From positions 1-52,175 of the forward strand of contig DFPL01000037.1 of assembly GCA_002377245.1 (NCBI GenBank): DNA of 52,175 nucleotides. The letters are read 5' to 3'. The notes below the pieces were generated by a model, which was given only the letters and a program-made list of their open reading frames with translations, was not told where the DNA came from and ran no database searches. This document shows positions 35,866 to 44,371 of this stretch, piece by piece. How positions within the stretch are numbered: position 1 is the stretch's first letter; every line of letters begins with the position of its first letter. A program made the position numbers and the translations under genes. This DNA is from Enterobacteriaceae bacterium UBA3516 (lineage in GTDB: Bacteria; Pseudomonadota; Gammaproteobacteria; Enterobacterales; Enterobacteriaceae).

Positions 35866-36387
35866 TTAAATATCCAGCGCCACCAGAAAACGTGAAACCA
35901 TGTTATAAGCCGCAACCGTGGCCACCGCTTCTACGGTTTTGGTATCACCGATCCATGATTTTAATAACGCGATCAGCTCAGCATTCACGGCAACATTTTT
36001 CGTTGACTGATCGGTAAGAGAGAGCAGCGCCATTTCAATTGGCGTAAACAGATCTTTTTCAACAACAACCTGTTTTAATGCCTGTGCTTTTGCTTCGTTG
36101 CCGCCTGCTTGCAGATATGCCGGATAATGCACGCCCCATTCAAAATCAGCATTATTCAGCACCGCAACACGCAGCATGATAAGCTCGCGATATTCAAGCT
36201 CAAGGTTGAAATTTGCCCGAACCTGGCGCAGAAGCTCATTCCATCCAGCAGCCAGTGGAAAGCTTTTTAGCAGTACCCGATCAATACCAATTAGTTTTCC
36301 ACCGGATCGACGCGCTTGCATCGCTTCCAGCAAATGTGCAGGAACCGGTTCGTTATCCTGCCAGGGTATAACACGTACATTACTCAT
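35866..36387 (-). CDS. Carboxymuconolactone decarboxylase family protein without CxxC
   Basis: A 173-residue all-helical protein of the carboxymuconolactone decarboxylase (CMD) / AhpD-like fold. The conserved region REL(I)MLRVAVLNNADFEWGVHYPAYLQAG has the Glu-Trp...His pattern of true CMD-type members, but no CxxC redox pair, so it should not act as a peroxidase like AhpD. The ATG at 36387 fits the family start better than the ATG 12 bases earlier. It lies between a thioredoxin gene (47 bases upstream) and cioA. Substrate unknown; hydrolysis or isomerisation of a small lactone or quinone-like compound is only a guess. Confidence 0.8.
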   Translation of the reverse strand: MSNVRVIPWQDNEPVPAHLLEAMQARRSGGKLIGIDRVLLKSFPLAAGWNELLRQVRANFNLELEYRELIMLRVAVLNNADFEWGVHYPAYLQAGGNEAKAQALKQVVVEKDLFTPIEMALLSLTDQSTKNVAVNAELIALLKSWIGDTKTVEAVATVAAYNMVSRFLVALDI

Positions 36388-36434
36388 ATATGTTCTCATG
36401 CAGATGAATTTTTATATTTTTTGGGAAGACCTAT

Positions 36435-36764
36435 TTATTCTTTATCAAGGATATGTGTAATCAATGTATCAAAGTCACTTTTCGGTCTGACACCCGCAAA
36501 CTCCATAATGACCTCCCCTCTGACAAACAGTTTAAAGAAAGGAATCGAACGAATGCCATGCTGAGCCGCTAATTCGGGTTGCTCATCGACGTTCACTTTA
36601 TAGACTTTCAATCTCCCCTCATTCTCCTGGGCTAATTCATCAATAACAGGAGAAACAGAACGGCATGGGCTACACCAGGGCGCCCAAAAATCAATTAAGA
36701 CAGGCAGCTTCGCAGCCAGCACTTCGCTCGAAAACTCTTCTACAGACAGCGATTTAATTGTCAT
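36435..36764 (-). CDS. Thioredoxin with WCSPC active site
   Basis: A 109-residue single-domain thioredoxin, no signal peptide. The active site APWCSPCR (Cys31, Cys34) replaces the usual Gly of WCGPC by Ser. The cis-Pro loop GIRSIPFFKLF and the C-terminal Gly (EFAGVRP) are conserved. Residues between the cysteines tune redox potential, so this one may have special partners, perhaps the AhpD-like or other proteins of the same gene row. AAGGAAAAG site; 21 bases after the alcohol dehydrogenase gene. Confidence 0.9.
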   Translation of the reverse strand: MTIKSLSVEEFSSEVLAAKLPVLIDFWAPWCSPCRSVSPVIDELAQENEGRLKVYKVNVDEQPELAAQHGIRSIPFFKLFVRGEVIMEFAGVRPKSDFDTLITHILDKE

Positions 36765-36785
36765 GACTTTTCCTTGGTCGTCATT

Positions 36786-37823
36786 TTATGGCAAACGGTG
36801 TGACTGATTCATGGTGAGAACCATGCGGAATTTAGCCTCGCCTGAGCGCATCTTTTCCCAGGCCTGCTGTGCGTTTTCCAGTGGCAGGGTTTCAATCATC
36901 GCGCGTACATCGGCCAGCAGGCTGAAGTCCAGTGCTTTTTCTAATTCAACAGGTGTTCCGGTAATGGCGCCCTGTACAGAAATTTCCCTTCCGACCATAA
37001 AGCCCGGCATCAGTGACAGGTTGTCTTTCCCCACCCCCACCACCATCAATTTGCCCTGCGGAGCAAGTGCAGGTATCAGTGCTGACACTGCCGGGCTATC
37101 GGTAATGGTCGACACGATCACTTGCGCGCCCCCTAACCCTTTAATGACTTCGACCGCATCCTGTTTAGTGATGTCGATATAGACGTGTGCCCCAAGAGCT
37201 TTGACGTCATGAGCGATGTCTTCGCCCCGCCCTACCGCTATCACACGAAATCCCATTTTTCTGGCATATTGCAATGCCAGATGGCCAAGCCCGCCCACGC
37301 CCTGAATGACAACGGTATCCCCCGCCTGCGCCCGGGATTTTTTTAACGCATTGAAGGTGGCAATACCCGCACAGAGCAAGGGAGCGGCATCAACAGAAGA
37401 GAGATCCTCCGGGATAGCCACCAGCCCGGTGGCCCGCGCGAGCATGTACTCCGCATATCCACCATCACGCGAGCTGCCGGTAACAGGTTGATTCTGGCAA
37501 AGGTTAAAGTGACCAAGACGGCACTGCTCGCAGGCATTGCAGTGTCCGCCCAGACGACCAACGCCAACACGTTGACCGACCTTCAAATAAGCTGGAACCT
37601 GCTCTGACAATTGTGCGAGAGTGCCTACCACCTCGTGACCGGGGACCCGCGGGTATTCCACCCCTTTTTCATGCCCTTCAATGGCCCCCGTGTCGGCACC
37701 ACAGATGCCGCAAGCCTCCACTTTAATGAGTACCTCGCCAGGGCCGGGAACCGGTAATGCGCGTTCGACCATGTTCAGTTGACCTGGGGTGGTGACCTGC
37801 ATGGCCTGATATGTCTTTCTCAT
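36786..37823 (-). CDS. Zinc-dependent alcohol dehydrogenase
   Basis: A 345-residue medium-chain dehydrogenase. Catalytic zinc ligands: Cys of ACGICGAD (about residue 38) and His-Glu of VPGHEVVG (about residue 61). Structural zinc: the CNACEQCRLGHFNLC cluster. NAD(P) fold: VIQGVGGLGHLALQYA (about residue 170). It should interconvert an alcohol and an aldehyde. The start ATG 37823 follows GGAGAG. It lies directly after a flavin amine oxidase, whose product would be an aldehyde, so the two may act in sequence. Confidence 0.9.
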   Translation of the reverse strand: MRKTYQAMQVTTPGQLNMVERALPVPGPGEVLIKVEACGICGADTGAIEGHEKGVEYPRVPGHEVVGTLAQLSEQVPAYLKVGQRVGVGRLGGHCNACEQCRLGHFNLCQNQPVTGSSRDGGYAEYMLARATGLVAIPEDLSSVDAAPLLCAGIATFNALKKSRAQAGDTVVIQGVGGLGHLALQYARKMGFRVIAVGRGEDIAHDVKALGAHVYIDITKQDAVEVIKGLGGAQVIVSTITDSPAVSALIPALAPQGKLMVVGVGKDNLSLMPGFMVGREISVQGAITGTPVELEKALDFSLLADVRAMIETLPLENAQQAWEKMRSGEAKFRMVLTMNQSHRLP

Positions 37824-37845
37824 TTTGTCTCTCCATGTCATCCCA

Positions 37846-38940
37846 TCAGGGAAAGGATCGGGTAGTGGGTGTCATCGTTGCTGTCACCCGGTTAACACCT
37901 TCTCGGGCCGCTTCAATTGCACCCGCGAGGTAGCCAGGAAAGGTCGAAGACCATTCACTGGCAATACCTGTCAGGCTTTCCACCCACTCTCCTTCTAACG
38001 GAAAAGCAGGCGGGAGAGGATGCGCTGCCTGTAACATCAGGTCGTGCGCTGTGGCCGTAAAGGAATCGGCTGACCAGTCTTTAAGAAACTCTGCCGAAGG
38101 AGAGGCAGCTTTATCGCCAAAAAGCCTGACCATCTGCGCGCGGCACAGGGAAAGCACGGTTTCTTCCCCAAGCGCCTGGCGAGATTGTGCGGGAATGCCG
38201 AGAAAGCCAAACAGGGCATTGACCCTGCCAGGTACAGATACGTCATGCAGCTCCACCAGCGGACCAACCATACTCCGTCCTTCACCGGACAGCCCCTCTG
38301 CTATCCAGAACGACTCATCATAGAGCGCAACATATTTTGCCTGTGCCGCCATCCACGTGCCGGTGTGCCCCCAGTCATCCGTTAAATCTTTGGGTAGTGA
38401 AGGGGTAAACTGAATATTTTTCGCCAGCATGGGAGGCAACGCCAGGAGCAGGTGTTCGGCCTGTAGCACAATCTCCTCACCGCCCGTTGCCGTACCCCTT
38501 ATCGTGATGTGCTCATCGGCACGTGCGGCGTGGGTAACGCGAACGCCGGTGCTGATTTTTGCCGCTGGCAACCGTTGCAGCAGTTTTTCTATTACCTGAG
38601 ACATGCCGTCACGCACGCGCATAGCGGGAGGGGAAGAGACGTATCCGGGGTAACGGGCAAGCGACCCCGCTGCACGTTCATATAACAGATCACCCGCTTC
38701 ATTTTGTGGGATGAGTGAGACCCCCAGATCCGCGAGCACGCTCACCAGTTCAGGCTGTACGGCAGGCCAGAGCCAGGTTGCACCCACATCCACGCCCGTA
38801 TGTCCTGCTTGTTGAATGCGACCACCCACAAACTCCCGGCCTTCAAGCAAGCGATAAGAGATATTGGCTTGCTCCAGCAAAATGGCGGCATATAAGCCAC
38901 TCAGGCCCGCTCCGACGATGGCTACCTGCGTTTTCATCAT
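37846..38940 (-). CDS. FAD-dependent amine oxidase family protein
   Basis: A 364-residue flavin-containing monoamine oxidase-type protein. FAD fold at the N-terminus (VAIVGAGLSGLYAAILLE, residues 6-23; then LLEGREFVGGRIQQ) and the C-terminal FAD-contact region (SEWSSTFPGYLAGAIEAA). The expected product would be an aldehyde, ammonia and hydrogen peroxide, but the substrate is unknown and desaturase-type activities occur in this family. It is shorter than most monoamine oxidases (about 450). Its start (ATGATG) overlaps the cupin stop, so the two are coupled. No signal peptide. Confidence 0.85.
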   Translation of the reverse strand: MMKTQVAIVGAGLSGLYAAILLEQANISYRLLEGREFVGGRIQQAGHTGVDVGATWLWPAVQPELVSVLADLGVSLIPQNEAGDLLYERAAGSLARYPGYVSSPPAMRVRDGMSQVIEKLLQRLPAAKISTGVRVTHAARADEHITIRGTATGGEEIVLQAEHLLLALPPMLAKNIQFTPSLPKDLTDDWGHTGTWMAAQAKYVALYDESFWIAEGLSGEGRSMVGPLVELHDVSVPGRVNALFGFLGIPAQSRQALGEETVLSLCRAQMVRLFGDKAASPSAEFLKDWSADSFTATAHDLMLQAAHPLPPAFPLEGEWVESLTGIASEWSSTFPGYLAGAIEAAREGVNRVTATMTPTTRSFP

Positions 38941-39611
38941 CGAGCGGTTTCCTGCAGAGCAAAGAGGTGACCTTTTTTTATGTACAACACTGTGTTGTCC
39001 GATCCGGCACTGAACACCAGCGGTTGTGAGGCAGGAATGCGTAGCCAGCTTCCTTTGTCGTGGATGCCATTTTCCTCGAGAAGCGAGCCTTCCAGAATGA
39101 GCAGTTCCGCGCCACCGATAAGCGCAGGTTCAAACAGTATTGCCCCGGTCATCAGCCGCAACAAAAAGGCACTCTCTTGTTCGCTTTCAAACAGGGGACA
39201 TATCCTTATTCCCTCATGCTCATGCCAGTTCGCCGCGTCGCGCGTGTCAATTCGAACGCGCGGGTGATGACCGGTCAGCATCTGCCCCAATTTAACGAAA
39301 ATCGTCGCCCCGTTTTGGCTATGCGGTTGATGAGAAGATCCCGGTGGGTTGCGTAAATACCATCCGGCAGGATAGTCACTCTCTCCTTCGGAAAACTGAC
39401 CCGCTAAAACCAGAATTTCTTCACCGCCCGGATGGTGATGAAACGGGAATGTTGTTTCAGGAAGATAGCGAACAATACTGGTGGCGCGTGCAACCTCTCC
39501 CCCGATCCTTTCCAACATCACACGATCGACGCCCGGTTGTGGCGAGTTCACCCATTTATAATCTTCGTTGGCTATCGTGACTCGCCGGTTAAAATCGTGA
39601 TTAATCAGCAT
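38937..39611 (-). CDS. ChrR-type double cupin protein
   Basis: A 224-residue protein with two cupin segments. The first (RYLPETTFPFHHHPGGEEILVLAGQFSEGES, shown here in fragments: FPFHHHPGGEEILVL) is the metal-binding motif of the ChrR cupin family, whose founder is the zinc anti-sigma factor that senses singlet oxygen. The second cupin half (about residues 140-220) looks degenerate. There is no zinc-finger anti-sigma domain. The ATG start at 39611 has a poor ribosome site; an in-frame TTG 21 bases upstream behind GGGAGGG is an alternative. It may be a metal-dependent dioxygenase or a sensor. Confidence 0.78.
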   Translation of the reverse strand: MLINHDFNRRVTIANEDYKWVNSPQPGVDRVMLERIGGEVARATSIVRYLPETTFPFHHHPGGEEILVLAGQFSEGESDYPAGWYLRNPPGSSHQPHSQNGATIFVKLGQMLTGHHPRVRIDTRDAANWHEHEGIRICPLFESEQESAFLLRLMTGAILFEPALIGGAELLILEGSLLEENGIHDKGSWLRIPASQPLVFSAGSDNTVLYIKKGHLFALQETAR

Positions 39612-39672
39612 CCTGAAATCCAGAGGTAGCAAAAAGAAGTGACCCTCCCGCAGGAGAGTCAAAAGGCGAAGA

Positions 39673-40014
39673 TTATTTTGGCAATGCGTCAAACGCATCA
39701 AGTGCACGGCTTGAGTAAACCAGCGCCGCCCCTGTATTCAGGGTGATAGCCACAGCCATTGCTTCAGCAATCTCTTCACGCGTTGCGCCATGCTTTGCAG
39801 CCGCTTCCGCATGAACAGACAGGCAGCCATCGCAGCGCGTGGTAATAGCCACTGCCAGCGCAATCAGCTCATGGGTTTTCGCATCCAGATGCCCGGACGC
39901 AGCAGCGCTTTTCTCCATGGTGTCGATACCGTGCATAAAATCAGGCTGCAGGCCCGCAAACTTACCGACGGCAGAGCGTAATTCTTTACGCAGTTCAGTC
40001 CAGTCCAGATACAT
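39673..40014 (-). CDS. AhpD-like carboxymuconolactone decarboxylase family protein (CxxC)
   Basis: A 113-residue CMD-fold protein with the redox motif TRCDGCLSVHAEAAAKHGAT (Cys-X2-Cys and a His three residues later) of AhpD-type proteins. These can act as alkylhydroperoxidases or as thiol-disulfide adaptors. The ATG behind AGAGG was selected over an upstream in-frame codon. It lies 25 bases after the small alpha-beta barrel gene and 61 before the cupin gene; the thioredoxin further along the same row could reduce it. Confidence 0.88.
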   Translation of the reverse strand: MYLDWTELRKELRSAVGKFAGLQPDFMHGIDTMEKSAAASGHLDAKTHELIALAVAITTRCDGCLSVHAEAAAKHGATREEIAEAMAVAITLNTGAALVYSSRALDAFDALPK

Positions 40015-40039
40015 GTGAACCTCTTTACTCGTTGGGGGT

Positions 40040-40321
40040 TCAGGCAACCGCGTAGATACGCACATCGGGTGCGCTGTTCAGATAAGGTTTCAGCGCTTCA
40101 ACCACATCCTCAATGAAGAGTAGAGAACTCAAGTACGCCTGCGCCTGTTGTTCGGTTTTAAAACCATGCAGAACCTGAACGTCCTCTTTTCGCACCAGCA
40201 ATTCTTTCGATACAGCGCCATCAATGTTGCTGAGGAAAGGGGCTTTATATTTTTGGTACACCGCTGCCGCTGCCGCACGGTTTTGCTCACTGATATCCAA
40301 CGTAATTTGCAAATAAGCCAT
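40040..40321 (-). CDS. Small protein resembling antibiotic biosynthesis monooxygenase fold
   Basis: A 93-residue cytoplasmic protein beginning MAYLQITLDISEQNR and ending VRIYAVA. The pattern of an N-terminal strand, helix, strand (ELLVRKEDVQVLHGF), helix (TEQQAQAYLSSLLF) and final strand fits the dimeric ferredoxin-like (ABM/YgiN) barrel, a fold used by quinol monooxygenases, but no specific signature is decisive. CAGGAG site before the ATG. It is the first gene of the ten-gene row and faces the divergent LysR gene. Confidence 0.65.
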   Translation of the reverse strand: MAYLQITLDISEQNRAAAAAVYQKYKAPFLSNIDGAVSKELLVRKEDVQVLHGFKTEQQAQAYLSSLLFIEDVVEALKPYLNSAPDVRIYAVA

Positions 40322-40456
40322 GGTTAACTCCTGGATTTGATTAATTATTGGTCGGCTGTAAGCACGGTCGACCGCGTCCAAACGTCTTACGGTGGCAGGA
40401 TCTTGCAGACTCACCAGATAAAAACAGAAAGAAAATCTTTTTGTTAAAATCTAAGC

Positions 40457-40471
40457 AATGGTGAAACCATT
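40457..40471. promoter_or_regulatory. Palindrome AATGGT-GAA-ACCATT in LysR divergon
   Basis: A perfect 6-3-6 inverted repeat lies about midway in the 256-base gap between the ten-gene row and its divergent LysR gene, 107 bases before the LysR start. It is a good candidate for the regulator's binding site. Confidence 0.5.
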
Positions 40472-40577
40472 CGAGAGATTTATTATGATCACCCTCACCG
40501 TTTCTGCATTATGTTAATGATCTTCAATCGTCACAAATGAGATATTCTTGGCTCTATAAAAAGGTTTTCTATCTAAT

Positions 40578-41546
40578 ATGAAGATACCGATCCATCTCAA
40601 CGCATTGCGCGCCTTCGAAGCCAGCGCCCGTCATCTGAGCTTCTCCCTTGCAGCCGAAGAGCTCAACGTGACCCCGGCAGCCGTGGGGCAACTTGTACGT
40701 TCACTGGAGGATGTGGTGGGCTACCCGTTATTCCACCGCAGCAACAACCGACGCGCAGCGCTGGTACTGACCGAGCCTGCGGTGCGGGCTTTACCCGACA
40801 TCCGCGCCGGATTTCAAAACCTGAACCTCGGGATGACACGCCTGCGTGAAGGGGCGACGAATGGCATTCTTAATGTCACCATTAGTCCTGCTTTTGCGGC
40901 GAAATGGCTGCTGCCGCGAATAGAAGATTTTCAGAGCCGCTGGCCAGACATTGATGTTCGTCTTGAAACCAGTCTTAAAATTCTCGATTTCACCGCTCAG
41001 GGTATAGATGTTGGGATTCGTTACGGGTTAGGTCAGTGGGAGGGATTGCAGGCGGAACTCTTGATGGCCGAAGAGGTGTTCCCGGTTTGCGCGCCGTCGC
41101 TTATCTCATTAAACCCGGCACTGAACTGCCTGACTGGCGTACCGGAACAGACGCTGATCCACGACCTGTCGATGGAACATCACAAAGATTTTATTACCTG
41201 GGAGCAATGGCTCAAACGCTTCAACGTCCAGGCGATAGCCCGTAAACCTGGGCTACGAATCAATAACTCAGCGGCGGTGCTACAGGCCGCAATCGACGGG
41301 CATGGCATTGCGCTGGCCCGCAGCATCATGGTTGAAGACGATCTGAAAAGTGGACGTCTGGTCCGGCTTTGCCCTGAGGTATCGCTGTCCAGCCCGCTGG
41401 CCTATTACCTTGTTTATCGCCCCGGCTGTGACAGTCTTCCTAAAATTGCTTATTTCCGAGAATGGATTATCCAGCAAGCCGAAATCGTTAACCACGGGCT
41501 GACGCGTACCCATAATCTGAATGGCGAAGACTCTCGCAAAAATTAA
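40578..41546 (+). CDS. LysR-family (GcvA-type) regulator of the oxidase gene row
   Basis: A 322-residue LysR-type regulator of the GcvA-like subgroup: LNALRAFEASARHLSFSLAA then ELNVTPAAVGQLVRSLED forms the DNA-binding domain, followed by the effector domain (DIDVRLETSLKILDF; DVGIRYGLGQWEGL). An AAGG site precedes the ATG. It is divergent from the ten-gene row ending at DUF2474 and is presumably its activator. Its sequence is clearly related to the second LysR at 47.6 kb, which also faces a redox gene cluster. Confidence 0.9.
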   Translation: MKIPIHLNALRAFEASARHLSFSLAAEELNVTPAAVGQLVRSLEDVVGYPLFHRSNNRRAALVLTEPAVRALPDIRAGFQNLNLGMTRLREGATNGILNVTISPAFAAKWLLPRIEDFQSRWPDIDVRLETSLKILDFTAQGIDVGIRYGLGQWEGLQAELLMAEEVFPVCAPSLISLNPALNCLTGVPEQTLIHDLSMEHHKDFITWEQWLKRFNVQAIARKPGLRINNSAAVLQAAIDGHGIALARSIMVEDDLKSGRLVRLCPEVSLSSPLAYYLVYRPGCDSLPKIAYFREWIIQQAEIVNHGLTRTHNLNGEDSRKN

Positions 41547-41558
41547 TCCAGGGAGATA

Positions 41559-41578
41559 AGGGGCAGAAAACTGCCCCT
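41559..41578. terminator. Hairpin between convergent lysR and scsC
   Basis: An 8-bp perfect stem AGGGGCAG / CTGCCCCT with an AAAA loop (TTTT on the other strand) lies in the 40-base gap between two convergent genes. T-runs are absent on both sides, but position and stem strength favour termination. Confidence 0.55.
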
Positions 41579-41586
41579 GTCTGCCG

Positions 41587-42309
41587 TTAATGTTTCACTG
41601 CATCCAGCGCAGTTTTCACCATCGATTTAAATTGATCGTACTCCACCCATCCTGACAGTACCCGATCGCCGATAAGGGTAGCTGGCGTTCCCCGGATATT
41701 CAGTTTATCTGCCATCGCCAAAGACGCTTTCACCGTCTCAAGACTTTTCGCATCTGGCGCAGCTATGGCCACACCGGCGCGTTTTTGTGCAGCTTCAATA
41801 CTGGCGATGTCATGATTACCCACTTTTGACATCAACACTTCATTAAATTTCATAAATCGATCGGGATCCGTATTCCAGAGCGTCAGCGCTAACTGCGCCG
41901 AGGTCAACGAGCTTTCCGATCTAAACGGCAAAAACTTTATCACTACCGCCACCTCCGGGTAATCTTTCACGATCTTCTCCAGATAAGGATCGAATTTCTT
42001 GCAGTACGGGCAGTTATAATCAGTAAAAACCACCAGCGTTAACGCCGGTTTTTTAGCCCCTATTCTGGGTGAATACACATCATTGAACAGCAGCGCTTTA
42101 TTTTCTTCGATAGTGGCTTGGATATTTTTATTCTGTGCCTCAGATGCCTGCTGGTTCAATTTTTCCGCCACCTCAGCCAGAATATGTGGATTTTCCATAA
42201 GGGTCTGGCGAACAAGTTCTTTTACACGCGCTTCTTGTTCAGGTGTGAATGCTGAAGCCGCATGTGTCACCGCCGAGACTAAAAATAGAATAAAGAGTAA
42301 TGATCTCAT
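41587..42309 (-). CDS. scsC: Suppressor of copper sensitivity protein ScsC (DsbA-like)
   Basis: A 240-residue periplasmic thiol-disulfide protein. A Sec signal peptide (LLFILFLVSAVTHAAS) is followed by an N-terminal helical stalk (about residues 22-75), the kind that makes Proteus ScsC trimeric, and a thioredoxin/DsbA fold with the CPYC site (Cys100, Cys103) and cis-Pro (RGTPATL). ScsC shuffles disulfides and protects against copper. The start lies one base after the scsB stop region with an AAAGGA site, so it is coupled to scsB, which reduces it. There is no scsD after it. Confidence 0.9.
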   Translation of the reverse strand: MRSLLFILFLVSAVTHAASAFTPEQEARVKELVRQTLMENPHILAEVAEKLNQQASEAQNKNIQATIEENKALLFNDVYSPRIGAKKPALTLVVFTDYNCPYCKKFDPYLEKIVKDYPEVAVVIKFLPFRSESSLTSAQLALTLWNTDPDRFMKFNEVLMSKVGNHDIASIEAAQKRAGVAIAAPDAKSLETVKASLAMADKLNIRGTPATLIGDRVLSGWVEYDQFKSMVKTALDAVKH

Positions 42310-42310
42310 T

Positions 42311-44359
42311 TTACATTCCTTTTGCTTCGTTAATTTTTTCGAGGACAGTTTTTTTGTTCAGCAGAGGGGGAAGCAGAATGCCCTGCTCATTACCCTTGCC
42401 ATAAATTTGATTAAATGGAATAGCGGCACTGTTTCTTTTCTGAAGGAACTGAGTTATTTCATCAGAAGGCTGACTCCAGTCCCCTTTCAGGGCGACAATA
42501 TCCGGTGAGTTCAACGCCGAGATAATATCTTGTTGCCTGAAAACACGCGCATCATTTAATTTGCAGGTAATACACCAGTCTGCCGTGACATCAACAAAAA
42601 CTGCCTTACCATTAGACAGTGCGGTTGTTATCGCCTTTTCACTTAAAGGCTGCCACTGAATACCTTTAGCATTGCGATCCTGTGCGTTATTACCAGTAAC
42701 ATTAACAATGTTATTTATCTGATAGCCACTCGACATCGCGAGGCCGAAGACAATAAGCCAGACTGCCTTATTTTTCTGGACCTGTGATCTCAAGACAGAA
42801 AACATGGCAATAAGCAACATGAACAGTATTAACACGGGAATTAACCCATTGCTGAAATACCCATCCAGCAAAGAGGCAAGCCAGATACTGGAGCCTAACA
42901 ACAGGATGCCAAGCATGATTCGCAAGGTATTCATCCAGCCACCGGGCTTTGGCAGTATCAGGATGCTGCGTGGAAAGAGTGCAACAAGCAGCCAGGGAAC
43001 GCTCATACCTAAACCCAAGGCCATAAACACAATCCACAGCACTGGCAACGATGCAGAAAAAGCGTACGCAATGGCCGTGCCCATAAAGGGTGCGGAACAA
43101 GGCGTTGCCAATAGCGTTGCAAAGGCCCCCTCACAGAAACTTCCGACCGTTCCCTGCCCCCCTGCCACGGCCAGTTTGTTTGTCAGTGCAGAGGGCAGTC
43201 TGAACTGGAAGCTACCCATGAAATTAAGAGCGAAAGCGAAGGTCACGAGCGTCAGAAAAGCAATAAAGCCTTTGCTTTGAAACTGAATCCCCCATCCATA
43301 GCCGCCATGGCTCAACTTAAGCATGGAGATGAACAACGCCAGGGCTGCGAATGAGGTCAAAATACCCAGGGTTGTGGCAAGAAAACGTAGCCGAATCCTT
43401 TTCCTGTCCCCTGCCACATTGAGAATGAACCCCAGCTTCATACCGAGCACCGGCAACACGCAGGGCATCAGGTTTAAAAGGATGCCACCGGTAAAGGCGA
43501 GAAGAAGAATGCGCCAGAGTGCAGGCTCGTCATTAACCATGCTGCTGGGCGTGCGCATTTGTGGTGGGGATAACCCGATCTGCGTTTTAATCTCATGGCC
43601 GATCCCTTTGTCTACCAGCACAAAAGAAAGCGTATCGCCGTTTTGAATATCCGGCGCGTCCCCCCACTCGTCCACAACCGGGACATGGAGGGTCAGTTGT
43701 TCTCCCTCAATACGGATTGTCGGATTCCCTGGGAAAGCATTACCCTTCAACGGGTCAAAGAACGCTTGAGGGTTGTCCCATCCCTCAGACTTATGCGCCT
43801 CAATCCGTAACTGGCCTGATGCCCAGGAGGCAGAAACACTCTCTGTACTTGTTTCGTTCGAGGGAACACCAGACATCGCCTGCGCATAATCTTCGGCAAA
43901 GTAAGGATCGCTTTCTTCCTTTAAATCGAGGCTGAAAGGGTAGTCAGACACCATGCAGACATTGCTACAGGTGGGCAATGATAACGTTCCCTCAAGAACT
44001 CGACTGTCAGTGGACTTTATCTGAATCGGGATAATGACCTGCCCATGGTAGCCCTGGGTAGACAACCCTGACACATCGAAACGTGACGGTACGGGCCAGA
44101 ACCACTGTTCAGCCATCGTCTCAGCCCATGTGATGTGCGGCGCAACGCCCGCCTCACCCGGCGAACGCCAGTAGGTTTTCCAGCCAGGCGTGAGCTGAAC
44201 GTACAAAAGCGCGTCGACCGTTTCGTTTGTTTGCATAGCGCGCAATCGGATGCGCGCATGATCGTTTTGGGGAGAGGTCACCCACCCTGTATCCGCCGCC
44301 TGAGTCCCGGACGCGCAGATCAGCAGCAAGAGGAACAGCCCCCTGAAAATCTCTGACAT
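42311..44359 (-). CDS. scsB: Membrane thiol reductase ScsB (DsbD-like)
   Basis: A 682-residue inner-membrane protein that brings electrons from cytoplasmic thioredoxin to periplasmic ScsC. Signal peptide, then an N-terminal periplasmic domain with a Cys pair (PTCSNVC, about residue 131), a CcdA-type membrane domain with two reactive cysteines (LMPCVLPVLG and LATPCSAPFMG) in about eight helices, and a C-terminal thioredoxin-like domain with ADWCITCK (about residue 592). The domain order matches ScsB. GGAG site. It precedes scsC by one base and follows scsA after 45 bases containing a hairpin. Confidence 0.93.
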   Translation of the reverse strand: MSEIFRGLFLLLLICASGTQAADTGWVTSPQNDHARIRLRAMQTNETVDALLYVQLTPGWKTYWRSPGEAGVAPHITWAETMAEQWFWPVPSRFDVSGLSTQGYHGQVIIPIQIKSTDSRVLEGTLSLPTCSNVCMVSDYPFSLDLKEESDPYFAEDYAQAMSGVPSNETSTESVSASWASGQLRIEAHKSEGWDNPQAFFDPLKGNAFPGNPTIRIEGEQLTLHVPVVDEWGDAPDIQNGDTLSFVLVDKGIGHEIKTQIGLSPPQMRTPSSMVNDEPALWRILLLAFTGGILLNLMPCVLPVLGMKLGFILNVAGDRKRIRLRFLATTLGILTSFAALALFISMLKLSHGGYGWGIQFQSKGFIAFLTLVTFAFALNFMGSFQFRLPSALTNKLAVAGGQGTVGSFCEGAFATLLATPCSAPFMGTAIAYAFSASLPVLWIVFMALGLGMSVPWLLVALFPRSILILPKPGGWMNTLRIMLGILLLGSSIWLASLLDGYFSNGLIPVLILFMLLIAMFSVLRSQVQKNKAVWLIVFGLAMSSGYQINNIVNVTGNNAQDRNAKGIQWQPLSEKAITTALSNGKAVFVDVTADWCITCKLNDARVFRQQDIISALNSPDIVALKGDWSQPSDEITQFLQKRNSAAIPFNQIYGKGNEQGILLPPLLNKKTVLEKINEAKGM

Positions 44360-44371
44360 AGTTTTCTCCAG

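Noticed and set aside
36435..36764. ScsD
   Set aside because: The protein is a plain cytoplasmic thioredoxin without membrane anchor and belongs to the oxidase row, 5 kb from scsC.
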